Notes: a model not told the origin generated them from the sequence alone. Shown: positions 52,726 through 59,547, numbered from the stretch's first letter. The stretch: DNA of 64,000 nucleotides from Pseudoscardovia suis (GCF_002797875.1 NZ_PGFC01000001.1:124001-188000), one strand, 5' to 3'. Numbers and translations: made by a program.

Positions 52726-52944
52726 TTGGCTGTGCTTGGTCGACAAGTGGACGGCAAATACGCGGCGAACCGGAAGGCCTGTGCGTTGAGAGCATGGGCC
52801 GGAGCATATTTCCGCAGTCTCCAAGATTGGCTCTATAAGAAGGGCGAGAAGCTCGACTTGGTGCACGGTACGACCGTTGCTGAGCTTGACGAGGCCTTGA
52901 CGGACAATCATGTCAAGGAGTGGTGTGCGAATGACAGTGAGTGA
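52726..52944 (+). CDS. Small protein, possible toxin-tip remnant
   Basis: 72 residues from TTG 52726. The frame is open from 52684 (GGIIEPSAGELAVLGRQVDGKYAANRKACALRAWAG...), so it may be the 3' end of a longer gene cut off by the repeat array. The middle is basic and aromatic (AYFRSLQDWLYKKGEKLDLVHG) and the end acidic. I recognise no family. It overlaps the next gene by 14 bp, as toxin and immunity genes often do. No good ribosome site is present. Confidence 0.35.
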   Translation: MAVLGRQVDGKYAANRKACALRAWAGAYFRSLQDWLYKKGEKLDLVHGTTVAELDEALTDNHVKEWCANDSE

Positions 52945-53143
52945 TGGACTGGAGAAGTACACGTGGCGCGTCGGTGAGCTCACGTTTGACAGTGAAGATC
53001 CTGACGATCCGCCACACCTACCGGATGCGGAATGCGAATGGATTTTCAATGAGATCCAACGTCGCAACAAGGAGCGCATCCCATGGAGTGAGAGCGAGCT
53101 TGAAGACGAATATGAGCGTCTTCATGCTGAAGGCAAAGCATAA
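52931..53143 (+). CDS. Small acidic protein, candidate immunity protein
   Basis: 70 residues: MTVSDGLEKYTWRVGELTFDSEDPDDPPHLPDAECEWIFNEIQRRNKERIPWSESELEDEYERLHAEGKA. It is strongly acidic and predicted to be soluble. AAGGAG lies 11 nt upstream of ATG 52931, and the start is inside the preceding ORF. A double terminator follows at 53166, the same one that follows the two other small-gene units of this region. The immunity role is inferred from context only. Confidence 0.45.
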   Translation: MTVSDGLEKYTWRVGELTFDSEDPDDPPHLPDAECEWIFNEIQRRNKERIPWSESELEDEYERLHAEGKA

Positions 53144-53163
53144 AGTCTTGCCGTTTTATTCTA

Positions 53164-53452
53164 TAAGCCGCCTTCGGGCGGCTTTTCTTTTACCGTGCCC
53201 CGGCAGATTCTGCTGGGGTTTCGTATTTTTGGCCGGGGCTAGTGCCATACGCGCGGGATCCTTCTCCACGCATATCGCCACTCCGCGCGCCATGGTGCGA
53301 TTCCATGGCCGGCCACGAGACCAGTCCGCCGCACGGCGGGCGGGACAGTCGCCCGCACGGGCCAACCAAACAAGCAGGAAGGGGCATCGGAATGCCTGAC
53401 AACACCAACGGCACGCCTCAAAACGAACCCACGCAGGAACCCACGCAGGCTG
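53164..53452 (+). repeat. Direct repeat, copy A
   Basis: About 270-290 bp starting in the double terminator and running through GGCCGGGGCTAGTGCC, GCGCGGGATCCTTCTCCA, CCATGGTGCGATTCCATGG and the start of a small ORF (MPDNT...). It is closely similar to 55346-55615, with a few substitutions and one indel. Confidence 0.85.
53166..53222 (+). terminator. Double terminator, copy 1
   Basis: GCCGCC-TTCG-GGCGGC followed by TTTTCTTTT, then CCCCGGCAG-ATT-CTGCTGGGG followed by TTTCG. The same pair of hairpins recurs at 54555 and 55348. Confidence 0.85.
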
Positions 53453-53478
53453 CCGCGCAACAGCCGACGCAATCGTAG
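53392..53478 (+). CDS. Short Gln/Thr/Pro-rich peptide ORF
   Basis: 28 residues: MPDNTNGTPQNEPTQEPTQ, then an Ala/Gln tail. AGGAAGGGG lies upstream. The first 16 residues match the start of the 118-codon frame at 55567, so this is the same gene start, soon cut by a stop. It contains a 12-bp repeat (GAACCCACGCAG). It may be the stump of a toxin-delivery gene. No function is assigned. Confidence 0.3.
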   Translation: MPDNTNGTPQNEPTQEPTQAAAQQPTQS

Positions 53479-53573
53479 CCGCCTGTTGATGCGGGGCGCA
53501 CGGCGACCCGGCACCGCTTACTGCGAAATCATGGAATCACATTCTTTATGGATACGATGATGGCGGCGGTCAC

Positions 53574-53822
53574 ATGCATGGCTATGGGTGGATCCGCGGC
53601 AAGCCCGAGTTCCCAGATGACTGGGACGAGAAAAAGATACTCGACGCGTGCATCGAGATAATGAAGGCCAAGGCGCCGGACATCGCGGCGAGGCCCGGCG
53701 GCAGGGAGGACGCCGACCTGGTCGTGGATGGCAAACCGATACGAGTCGCGATAACATGGAGTACGAACAAGAAACAAGGGAGGCACATCACGTCGTTCTT
53801 CCCAGCCGTCGAAGGGAGATGA
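53574..53822 (+). CDS. EndoU-type RNase toxin tip, without its own N-terminus
   Basis: The frame is open from 53490 and the domain reads SWNHILYGYDDGGGHMHGYGWIRGKPEFPDDWDEKKILDACIEIMKA, then VVDGKPIRVAITWSTNKKQGRHITSFFPAVEGR. This follows the bacterial EndoU pattern (HI..G....GGH, FP..W....I, G..I.V, ITxxxP) found at the C-terminus of contact-dependent and other polymorphic toxins, which cut RNA. The first His lies before the first ATG (53574), and no start or ribosome site precedes the domain. So it is an orphan tip rather than a complete gene. The immunity candidate begins 6 bp after its stop. The EndoU assignment is by motif reading. Confidence 0.5.
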   Translation: MHGYGWIRGKPEFPDDWDEKKILDACIEIMKAKAPDIAARPGGREDADLVVDGKPIRVAITWSTNKKQGRHITSFFPAVEGR

Positions 53823-53828
53823 CACGGC

Positions 53829-54122
53829 ATGTGCACCATAAAGGAGACGGACGAGATGGCGCGTCAGCTGACGCTGGCATTGTGCGACATCATCGCGCGA
53901 AGCAAATTCGCTGACGCCCAATACACCGTCGATATTTGCCGTGGCCTCGTGGACGAGGACGAGGGGGCCGCATTGGAAGCTGCCTCGGATTACATGGAGA
54001 TGCATGATATCGATCCGTCGCCGGCCATGGAACTGGCACGCCGACATGACAGGGCGCTTGGATACGATCATGATGTCATCGAGCAGCTGGAAGGAATTCT
54101 CGAGAGAATCGGCAAGGCCTGA
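53829..54122 (+). CDS. Candidate immunity protein to the EndoU tip (family A, copy 1)
   Basis: 97 residues, helical and acidic: ARQLTLALCDIIARSKFADAQYTVDICRGLVDEDEGAALEAASDYMEMHDIDPSPAMELARRHDRALGYDHDVIEQLEGIL. It is clearly homologous to the 55011 gene product (AEQLGAALCDLLE..., YDIDPTPVMQLARVEDAAVGYAHEPLEILE). Both genes directly follow an EndoU-type C-terminus ending in RHITSFFP, which argues for a toxin-immunity relation. GGGAG lies about 9 nt upstream. After the stop, CGAGTCCTTCCTTCA is present twice. Confidence 0.55.
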   Translation: MCTIKETDEMARQLTLALCDIIARSKFADAQYTVDICRGLVDEDEGAALEAASDYMEMHDIDPSPAMELARRHDRALGYDHDVIEQLEGILERIGKA

Positions 54123-54220
54123 ACCCGAGTCCTTCCTTCACGAGTCCTTCCTTCATGAGAATAGATGACAAGGAAATGAACATCCCTGTCATCCGCAGGA
54201 TGTGTGAGGAGGCGACATAG

Positions 54221-54526
54221 ATGGTCACATACGAGCAGGCATGCGACATCGCCGCATCTGTATTCCCTGGGTCGCCGCTCTCCGATGCCTTTGAGTATTC
54301 AGGTGGCTGGGTGTACAACACGCAGGCGCAGGGTTGGACGGAAGGCCAGCCGAGGTATGAGTTCGGCGTGTCAATCATCGTACACAAGGCCGACGGCGGG
54401 TGGAAGTACTTCAACGTCGGTAATCCCGAGTTCCTCGACGTGCTCGACGTATTGGAGCCGGTTGCGCTTCCGGAGAAGTACGCGGCCCTGATTCGTCCCA
54501 AGGGCGATGCCGGCCAGACCGCTTAG
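54221..54526 (+). CDS. Small protein, candidate immunity protein (family B)
   Basis: 101 residues: YEQACDIAASVFPGSPLSDAFEYSGGWVYNTQAQGWTEGQPRYEFGVSIIVHKADGGWKYFNVGNPEFLDVLDVLEPVALPEKY. It looks like a small alpha/beta immunity-type fold and is not related to family A. GAGGAGG lies 8 nt before ATG 54221. A 21-codon ORF (54155-54220) ends just ahead. No toxin frame precedes it, so it may be an orphan immunity gene. Its last codons and the following bases match the end of the 55011 gene, showing recombination at this joint. Confidence 0.5.
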   Translation: MVTYEQACDIAASVFPGSPLSDAFEYSGGWVYNTQAQGWTEGQPRYEFGVSIIVHKADGGWKYFNVGNPEFLDVLDVLEPVALPEKYAALIRPKGDAGQTA

Positions 54527-54554
54527 CCGTCTCATATTCCTCTTATGTATTCCA

Positions 54555-54610
54555 GCCGCCTTCGGGCGGTTTTTCTATTATCAACCCCGCAGCTTCTGCG
54601 GGGTTTTCTC
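54555..54610 (+). terminator. Double terminator, copy 2
   Basis: GCCGCC-TTCG-GGCGGT followed by TTTT, then CCCCGCAG-CTT-CTGCGGGG followed by TTTTC. The preceding bases TATTCCTCTTATGTATTCCA are shared with copy 3. Confidence 0.85.
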
Positions 54611-54625
54611 GTATCCGGGAGGCTG

Positions 54626-54936
54626 GTGATAGTGAAGTCGCGGTCCTATGAGGAGTTCGTCGACAAATTCAAACCGGAGAAGACTACTGACGATTGTTAT
54701 ACGCCGCCTGAGGTATATGATGCGGTGCTCGCATGGGTGCGTGACGAGTATGTATGGTGTCGGCGATGATGTCCCGATTGTTCGTCCATTCTGGCCGGGC
54801 GCGGATTACGGACGCGTGGAGTATCCGGGTGGCTGTGTCGTCGTGGATAATCCGCCGTTCAGCATCCTGAGTAAGATCATCCGGTTCTATCAGGCGCATG
54901 GTGTTCGTTTTTTCCTGTTCGCTCCTCGTCCGGGTA
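54626..54936 (+). pseudogene. Fragment of a phage-type adenine DNA methyltransferase
   Basis: The first frame reads KSRSYEEFVDKFKPEKTTDDCYTPPEVYDAVLAWVRDEYVW and then meets a stop. After a one-base shift near 54760 the sequence continues as PIVRPFWPGADYGRVEYPGGCVVVDNPPFSILSKIIRFYQAHGVRFFLFAP. NPPF is the catalytic motif of N6-adenine methyltransferases, and the arrangement is that of phage and prophage enzymes. The rest of the gene is missing. The sequence switches to an EndoU tail at about 54937. GTG 54626 follows GGGAGG. Confidence 0.6.
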
Positions 54937-55014
54937 TCGTGGTCAGGGAAGGTCGGGAATCGGCATATCACGTCGTTCTTCCCGGTTGACCCGAATTGGA
55001 AGGAGAAGCGATGA
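54937..55014 (+). pseudogene. C-terminal remnant of a second EndoU-type toxin
   Basis: The frame reads SWSGKVGNRHITSFFPVDPNWKEKR and stops at TGA 55012-55014, overlapping the next start (ATGA). RHITSFFP is shared with the tip at 53574-53822. Only about 25 residues remain, joined directly to the methyltransferase fragment. Confidence 0.5.
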
Positions 55015-55319
55015 GGTCGATAGACGAAACGAACCGGCTGGCGGAACAGCTCGGTGCCGCCTTGTGCGATCTTCTCGAGACTGCGGGGCGGCAGCACAGC
55101 GCCGAGCAGATCCGGGACATGGTCCTTCCGTTCGATGTGGGAGGCGCGTTGGATATCGCTGTGAATGAGATGGATATTTACGATATTGACCCGACTCCTG
55201 TGATGCAGCTGGCGCGGGTCGAAGATGCCGCTGTGGGTTATGCTCATGAACCTCTTGAGATTCTGGAGCGTGTGCAGGCGCGGCATCACCCGAAGAACGA
55301 TGGCGGCCAGAACGGCTAA
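55011..55319 (+). CDS. Candidate immunity protein (family A, copy 2)
   Basis: 102 residues: MRSIDETNRLAEQLGAALCDLLETAGRQHSAEQIRDMVLPFDVGGALDIAVNEMDIYDIDPTPVMQLARVEDAAVGYAHEPLEILERVQARHH, then a Lys/Asn/Gly tail. It is homologous to the 53829 product over the whole length. GAAGGAGAAGCG lies before ATG 55011, which overlaps the stop of the EndoU remnant by 4 bp. A double terminator follows at 55348. Confidence 0.6.
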   Translation: MRSIDETNRLAEQLGAALCDLLETAGRQHSAEQIRDMVLPFDVGGALDIAVNEMDIYDIDPTPVMQLARVEDAAVGYAHEPLEILERVQARHHPKNDGGQNG

Positions 55320-55345
55320 CCATCTCGTATTCCTCTTATGTATTC

Positions 55346-55615
55346 CAGCCGCCTTCGGGCGGCTTTTCTTTTACCGACCCCGGCGGATTCTGCTGGGGTT
55401 TCGTGTTTTTGGCCGGGGCTAGTGCCCTCGGCGCGGGATCCTTCTCCATACACCACTCCGCGCGCCATGGTGCGATTCCATGGCCGGCCACGAGACCAGT
55501 CCGCCGCACGGCGGGCGGGGCAGTCGCCCGCACGGGCCGATCAAACAAGCAGGAGGGGACATCGGAATGCCTGACAACACCAGCAGCACGCCTCAAAACG
55601 AACCCACGCAGGAGC
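55346..55615 (+). repeat. Direct repeat, copy B
   Basis: The partner of 53164-53452: same double terminator, same GGCCGGGGCTAGTGCC, same CCATGGTGCGATTCCATGG palindrome and same MPDNT ORF start. A deletion of a few bases lies near CTCCATACACCACTCC. Confidence 0.85.
55348..55400 (+). terminator. Double terminator, copy 3
   Basis: GCCGCC-TTCG-GGCGGC followed by TTTTCTTTT, then CCCCGGCGG-ATT-CTGCTGGGG followed by TTTCG. Confidence 0.85.
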
Positions 55616-55923
55616 AGCAGGGGTGTTGCGCAACAGCACGCGCCACATCGCAGGCGCGCGATGATGCGGGGGAGCCGCACGGCGACCCGGACGCGTCGAT
55701 GGGCGGCTCCCCCGCATCCGCGGATGCCATCGACGTGCACATCCGGTTTGGGCGGCCGGTAGTCGCCCAGTGCACCGGGCAGCATATCGATGCGTTTGGC
55801 AAACCCCTGAACACGAGTGAGCCCTTGAACCCGAGGCGGCGTTCTGCCGTCACTGTCCATATTTTCCTTGGCCCCTGTGCCCACATCTTGTCGGAAGGGG
55901 ATGACGCTGACAATACGGTGTGA
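55567..55923 (+). CDS. Hypothetical protein sharing its start with the 53392 peptide
   Basis: 118 residues: MPDNTSSTPQNEPTQEQQGCCATARATSQARDDAGEPHGDPDASMGGSPASADAIDVHIRFGRPVVAQCTGQHIDAFGKPLN, then a less convincing tail. AGGAGGGG lies 8 nt upstream. The first part is polar and low complexity. GEPHGDP is followed in the other copy by the EndoU domain (GAHGDPAPLTAKSWNHI), so this may be the linker onto which toxin tips recombine. Function unknown, and the C-terminal part may be frame-shifted. Confidence 0.35.
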   Translation: MPDNTSSTPQNEPTQEQQGCCATARATSQARDDAGEPHGDPDASMGGSPASADAIDVHIRFGRPVVAQCTGQHIDAFGKPLNTSEPLNPRRRSAVTVHIFLGPCAHILSEGDDADNTV

Positions 55924-56115
55924 TTTCAACGATTCCAATCCGCGGAATATCGGAATTTATGCGCGCTTTGGAATTGATGTGCGCCGTGCAAGCCTGTTGC
56001 CGACGTGTTCCGGACGGTCGGTATCTTCGGGCGAGTGCGCTTTGTGTGCATTTTCGTGAGCACCTCACCCCGCATTCGACTTCTTTGGAGTTTGTCGTTA
56101 TCTATTGATCGTCGT
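55924..56115. other. Intergenic region, no gene seen
   Basis: 192 bp of average composition between the toxin-immunity patchwork (+) and a lipoprotein gene (-). GATTCC...GGAATATC near 55930-55956 is a weak inverted repeat that could end transcription. Confidence 0.35.
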
Positions 56116-56598
56116 TCACTGCTTGGCGGTTTTTACTGTGACGGTGGTACCCATCGCGGTGGTCTCCCAGCTGACGCCGTCCGTTTCGGTGTAGGTGAAG
56201 TCTTTGGTGGCGTCTTGTGACCCGAGCAGCGATGCCTGCATTGCCGCAGTGTCTCCTTGGCTTGTCCACTTCCAGTCCCCGGCCTTGTCGGGAGCGGTGT
56301 AGGTGCCTTTCCAATACAGGCTCTTCGTGTCGCCATTGTCGCTGACCCACTGGATTGTGATGGTGTCGGCTGTGATTTCGGCCTCCATCCACGTGTCGGT
56401 GCTGTTGGAATTTGTCTGCTTCCAGGTGCCAATCAAGTTTGCCGGCTGTTCGGCAGATTCCGTCTCTGTGGGTTGTGCCGTCTGCGATTGCGTTGAGCCA
56501 GTAGCGCTGGAGGCTGGCGCGCCGCTGGTGTTGCCGCATGCCCCGAGTCCGAGCGCGAGTATTGCTGCGATGACTGTTGCGATTGGCTTCTTGTGCAT
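56116..56598 (-). CDS. Small lipoprotein of unknown function
   Basis: 160 residues. The signal peptide MHKKPIATVIAAILALGLGAC ends in the lipobox LGAC, followed by a Ser/Thr/Gln-rich linker (NTSGAPASSATGSTQSQTAQPTETESAEQP). The mature domain NLIGTWKQTNSNSTDTWMEAEITADTITIQWVSDNGDTKSLYWKGTYTAPDKAGDWKWTSQ looks like a small beta-barrel of the lipocalin-like, ligand-reporting kind seen in bifidobacterial lipoproteins. CAGGAGAG lies about 10 nt upstream of ATG 56598. It sits between the toxin-immunity cassettes and the right palindrome array. Confidence 0.7.
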   Translation of the reverse strand: MHKKPIATVIAAILALGLGACGNTSGAPASSATGSTQSQTAQPTETESAEQPANLIGTWKQTNSNSTDTWMEAEITADTITIQWVSDNGDTKSLYWKGTYTAPDKAGDWKWTSQGDTAAMQASLLGSQDATKDFTYTETDGVSWETTAMGTTVTVKTAKQ

Positions 56599-56742
56599 GT
56601 CTTCTTTCTCTCCTGTGTTTGGTTGTGTGCTCAGTCCTGTTGGGGTGCTTGGCTTTTGGGCCTTGGGCTTTGGCTGGGCTTCTTGTACAGCCACATCGTA
56701 GTCCTGTGGATGCACAGTGTTTAGAGCGTCTGCTGCTCGGCT
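56599..56742. other. Upstream region of the lipoprotein gene
   Basis: It holds the probable promoter of the lipoprotein gene on the minus strand and runs into the palindrome array. No gene seen. Confidence 0.35.
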
Positions 56743-57082
56743 ATGTGTGAGTGGCTGGCTGCACATTGCGGTTTTGTAGGGGTGGGAGGTGTTCTTGATG
56801 GTGGTTTTGGTGGTTATGTGCCAGTGGCGGCTGGCACATTGCGGGGTAGCTGGGGTGCTTGGCTGGTGGTGCGGGTACGGGATTGGCTGTTTTCTGCGGT
56901 TGTTGTCGTTTGGGAATATTCGCTGTGCGGCAATGTGTGAGTGGTGGCTGACACATTGTGGGGTAGTTGGTCGTTTTGCGCGGTTATGTGTGAGTGGCTG
57001 CTGGCACATTGCGGGCGGTGCAGGGTGGATGGCGCTCAGAGTGGAGGTTCGATCGGTTATGTGTCAGTGGCGGCTGGCACAT
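56743..57082. repeat. Right array of the 24-nt palindromic repeat (5 copies)
   Basis: Copies start at 56743, 56816, 56933, 56986 and 57059, each 24 nt, at distances 73, 117, 53 and 73. The copy at 56816 has perfect 9-bp arms. The copy at 56933 has CTGACACAT on the right with T in place of C on the left, a compensated pair. The spacers belong to the same classes as in the left array, for example GCGGTTTTGTAGGGGTGG after 56743 compared with the one after 52220. The array is in the same orientation as the left one. Confidence 0.85.
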
Positions 57083-57179
57083 TGCAGGCGAGATAGGGCG
57101 TGTGGTGGGTTGGTCAGTGATGTGTGGACGGTTTTGCGGTGCGTGTGACAGCCGATGCGGTTGCGAACCCGTTCTGCAC

Positions 57180-57221
57180 AACAATGCCGCGCCTGTCGGG
57201 AATGACGGGCGCGGCATTGTT
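57180..57221 (-). terminator. Hairpin downstream of the lipoprotein gene at 57275
   Basis: An 18-bp stem with one G-T pair (AACAATGCCGCGCCTGTC at 57180-57197 with GACGGGCGCGGCATTGTT at 57204-57221) and a 6-nt loop. It lies 53 bp beyond the stop of the minus-strand gene. Confidence 0.75.
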
Positions 57222-57274
57222 TCAGCTGCTATGTGGCCTCAGTTGCTGGATGGGTGGCGGCGCGCCCATCAGCG

Positions 57275-58357
57275 CTAGTTGCTGGATTCGGCAGTCCCGG
57301 ATTCAGAATCGGCGTCCGTCGATGCTGATCCTGATGTTGACGCAGTTGCTGAGGATTCCGCTGTCCCCGACGCCGACGCAGCCGCCGAGGATGCCGCCGC
57401 GCTTGCCGACGCCTGCAATGACGCGACTGCCTCGGGCGACAGATAGGAGTTGTAGAAATCGGTGAACGCCCAGTACTTCACATTGTTTTCAGTGCCGTCG
57501 ATGGAGCCGCTTTCCAGCTGTTTCTTGAAGGACTCCCACGCCGCTCCCGAATAGTAGGTGAACGAGGTGTTCGCGATGGAATATTCCGTGCCGATGGTGT
57601 CTTGCACCGTGATGGTGAACGCGTATCCGTCACGCTCCCAGCACATCTCGTAGATGCCGCCATTGGCTGCGTTGGTTGGATCGAAATACGACGTGTCGTT
57701 CCAATACCAGATGCCGGTGGGCTGTCCGTACGTGTCGACGACTGCATCGAGCGCCGCGCTGGAGGAATCCGAATCCGAAGCAGCGATTCCGACGATTTTT
57801 TCCAGGCTTGCGGTGCTGTCAGGCGTGTATGCGAGGTCGAACAGTCCTTTCGAAAACACGTCGCTGATGGGGGTGGTGCTGTTGTCGAGCTCATAATGCA
57901 GATTGAGCGTCACTCCGCCGAAGGAATCGTCCATCACGATGGAGTCGCCCGCATCATCGCTAGGCTTCGCTGCGGTGGATGTGAGCAGCTCCTGCTTGTC
58001 GGTCATCGCTTTTGTTCCGTCGCCGCTTGCCACCGCCACGGAGATATCCGTCGCATGGTCAAACAGGTCGCTGGCCTTGACCGGCGCATCAATCACTCCG
58101 AAGAATTTCAGTGCCACGTCGTTGGCGGGATGGGCGTTCCAATCCGTTTGCGATAGCCATGAGACCGTGTTGTCACGCGACGGCGAGGCGCTGGAGGACG
58201 TGTCGGTCGAGGCGGATGAGCCGCAGCCTGCGCTGGCCGCAAGCAGCGGCAGTATGGCGATTGCCGCGAGGAAGCGTCGCAGCATCGGCATGTGCGCATG
58301 GGGGCGCCCGTCGGTGAGAGTGTGATGGGAAGCGGTATGCAATGTGGGCAGTGTCAT
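57275..58357 (-). CDS. Lipoprotein, paralogue of the next gene (copy 1)
   Basis: 360 residues. An unusually long N-region (MTLPTLHTASHHTLTDGRPHAHMPMLRR) precedes the hydrophobic core FLAAIAILPLLAASAGC, whose lipobox is SAGC. The mature domain begins SWLSQTDWNAHPANDVALKFFGVIDAPV and later has GQPTGIWYWNDTSYFDPTNAANGGIYEMCWERDGYAFTITVQD. Both stretches are recognisably related to the 58504 gene (SWISTVDWAAHPATDTPLSLFGELTAPI, APTYIWYYGSQFDVANASQGGAYDLVWERDGYAFDVVVQD). The C-terminal 50 residues are a Ser/Ala/Thr-rich tail. GAGGAA lies 5 nt before ATG 58357. Function unknown; no family recognised. Confidence 0.7.
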   Translation of the reverse strand: MTLPTLHTASHHTLTDGRPHAHMPMLRRFLAAIAILPLLAASAGCGSSASTDTSSSASPSRDNTVSWLSQTDWNAHPANDVALKFFGVIDAPVKASDLFDHATDISVAVASGDGTKAMTDKQELLTSTAAKPSDDAGDSIVMDDSFGGVTLNLHYELDNSTTPISDVFSKGLFDLAYTPDSTASLEKIVGIAASDSDSSSAALDAVVDTYGQPTGIWYWNDTSYFDPTNAANGGIYEMCWERDGYAFTITVQDTIGTEYSIANTSFTYYSGAAWESFKKQLESGSIDGTENNVKYWAFTDFYNSYLSPEAVASLQASASAAASSAAASASGTAESSATASTSGSASTDADSESGTAESSN

Positions 58358-58418
58358 GGTTCCTCGGTTCTTGGGGTATTGCGCAAACCTGGGCGTTTGT
58401 TGCGAAAGTCTGATGGGG

Positions 58419-58453
58419 TTGCGGGGCGCATACGCGAAGCGCGCACCCCGCAA
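58419..58453 (-). terminator. Hairpin between the two lipoprotein genes
   Basis: TTGCGGGGCGC at the left pairs with GCGCACCCCGCAA at the right. It lies just downstream of the 58504 gene on the minus strand. No T run. Confidence 0.45.
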
Positions 58454-58503
58454 TCACGACAATGGAATCAATGAAACGGAAGCGATAGCATTCACAGCTG
58501 CCT

Positions 58504-59373
58504 TCACAGCTGGGAGGCGACGTCGGCGAAGGTCTTGAACTCCACCTTGTTGCCATTGGCATCTTCGAGGCCGGATTGCAGCTGCTCCTTCTCACGCGAC
58601 CATGCCTTGCCAGGGTAGTAGCCGAAACCGGCGGCATCCGCGACGGTGGAGCCATTGCTCACCACGTCTTGCACCACGACGTCGAACGCGTATCCGTCGC
58701 GTTCCCACACCAGGTCGTAGGCACCGCCTTGGGAGGCATTGGCGACATCGAACTGCGAACCGTAATACCAGATGTATGTGGGGGCGCCGTATGCGCGGAT
58801 TATCGCATTGAGGCGCACGGATCCCTCATCATTGACATTCGTGGAGTCCTGGTCCTCGACTTCGACATTGAGCAGGGAGTCGATGGTGCTCGATGACGTG
58901 GAGTCAAGCGACATCTTCCAATAATCGTTGGTGAAGGCATTCTTCACGGTTGACGTTTCGGTCTGATAGAAGGCGAATGACACGCTCATCGACAGCGAGC
59001 TCATCGACGAATCCAGCGTGAACGTGTCGTATGTCACGTCGGAATCCAGCTGCAGGTCGCTTGTTGTCAGCTGCGAGGGGTCGGTGATGGAATCACCGGT
59101 GGTCGCGATGTTCACGCCTGCCAAGTGCGGAACGAGCGCATCAATCGTGATGGGGGCCGTCAGCTCGCCGAAGAGGGACAACGGCGTGTCGGTGGCCGGA
59201 TGCGCCGCCCAATCCACCGTGGAGATCCAAGATGTGCCAGAGGTTGAGCTGGTGGAATCCGAAGACGAACCCGTGGCGGAACCCGAACCGCAGCCGGATG
59301 CGCACAGCACGAGTAGTAAAGCGGTGAAAGCGGCGAAAAGCGACAGCGAATGTCGGCGGATGCGCTGTGTCAT
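58504..59373 (-). CDS. Lipoprotein, paralogue of the previous gene (copy 2)
   Basis: 289 residues. The signal peptide MTQRIRRHSLSLFAAFTALLLVLCASGC has the lipobox ASGC, then a Gly/Ser-rich linker. The WSWISTVDW-type start and the WERDGYAFDVVVQD motif are shared with copy 1. It lacks the Ser/Ala tail of copy 1. GAAAGGACACTC lies before ATG 59373, so the much longer frame upstream is not used. It is divergent from the K+ channel gene with about 174 bp between. Tandem duplication with divergence is likely. Confidence 0.7.
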   Translation of the reverse strand: MTQRIRRHSLSLFAAFTALLLVLCASGCGSGSATGSSSDSTSSTSGTSWISTVDWAAHPATDTPLSLFGELTAPITIDALVPHLAGVNIATTGDSITDPSQLTTSDLQLDSDVTYDTFTLDSSMSSLSMSVSFAFYQTETSTVKNAFTNDYWKMSLDSTSSSTIDSLLNVEVEDQDSTNVNDEGSVRLNAIIRAYGAPTYIWYYGSQFDVANASQGGAYDLVWERDGYAFDVVVQDVVSNGSTVADAAGFGYYPGKAWSREKEQLQSGLEDANGNKVEFKTFADVASQL

Positions 59374-59547
59374 GAGTGTCCTTTCGATGAGTGCCCGCCG
59401 GCGCATAACCCTCCGATGGGTCGCACGCCGCGGTGCATCGTGAATAATCGTGAACTGCTGATAGCAATTATGGTGCCTGTGGCTGAAAAACACATGGAAG
59501 GGTGTCGTCCACCTGTAAAGCTCTCTCCATCGACTAAGGTTGGTTGC

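Noticed and set aside
52363..52757. Small minus-strand proteins beginning MCQPPLAH encoded by the palindromes
   Set aside because: Each palindrome reads as 8 codons, but some spacers are not multiples of three and no ribosome sites are present. The pattern is better explained by DNA or RNA structure.
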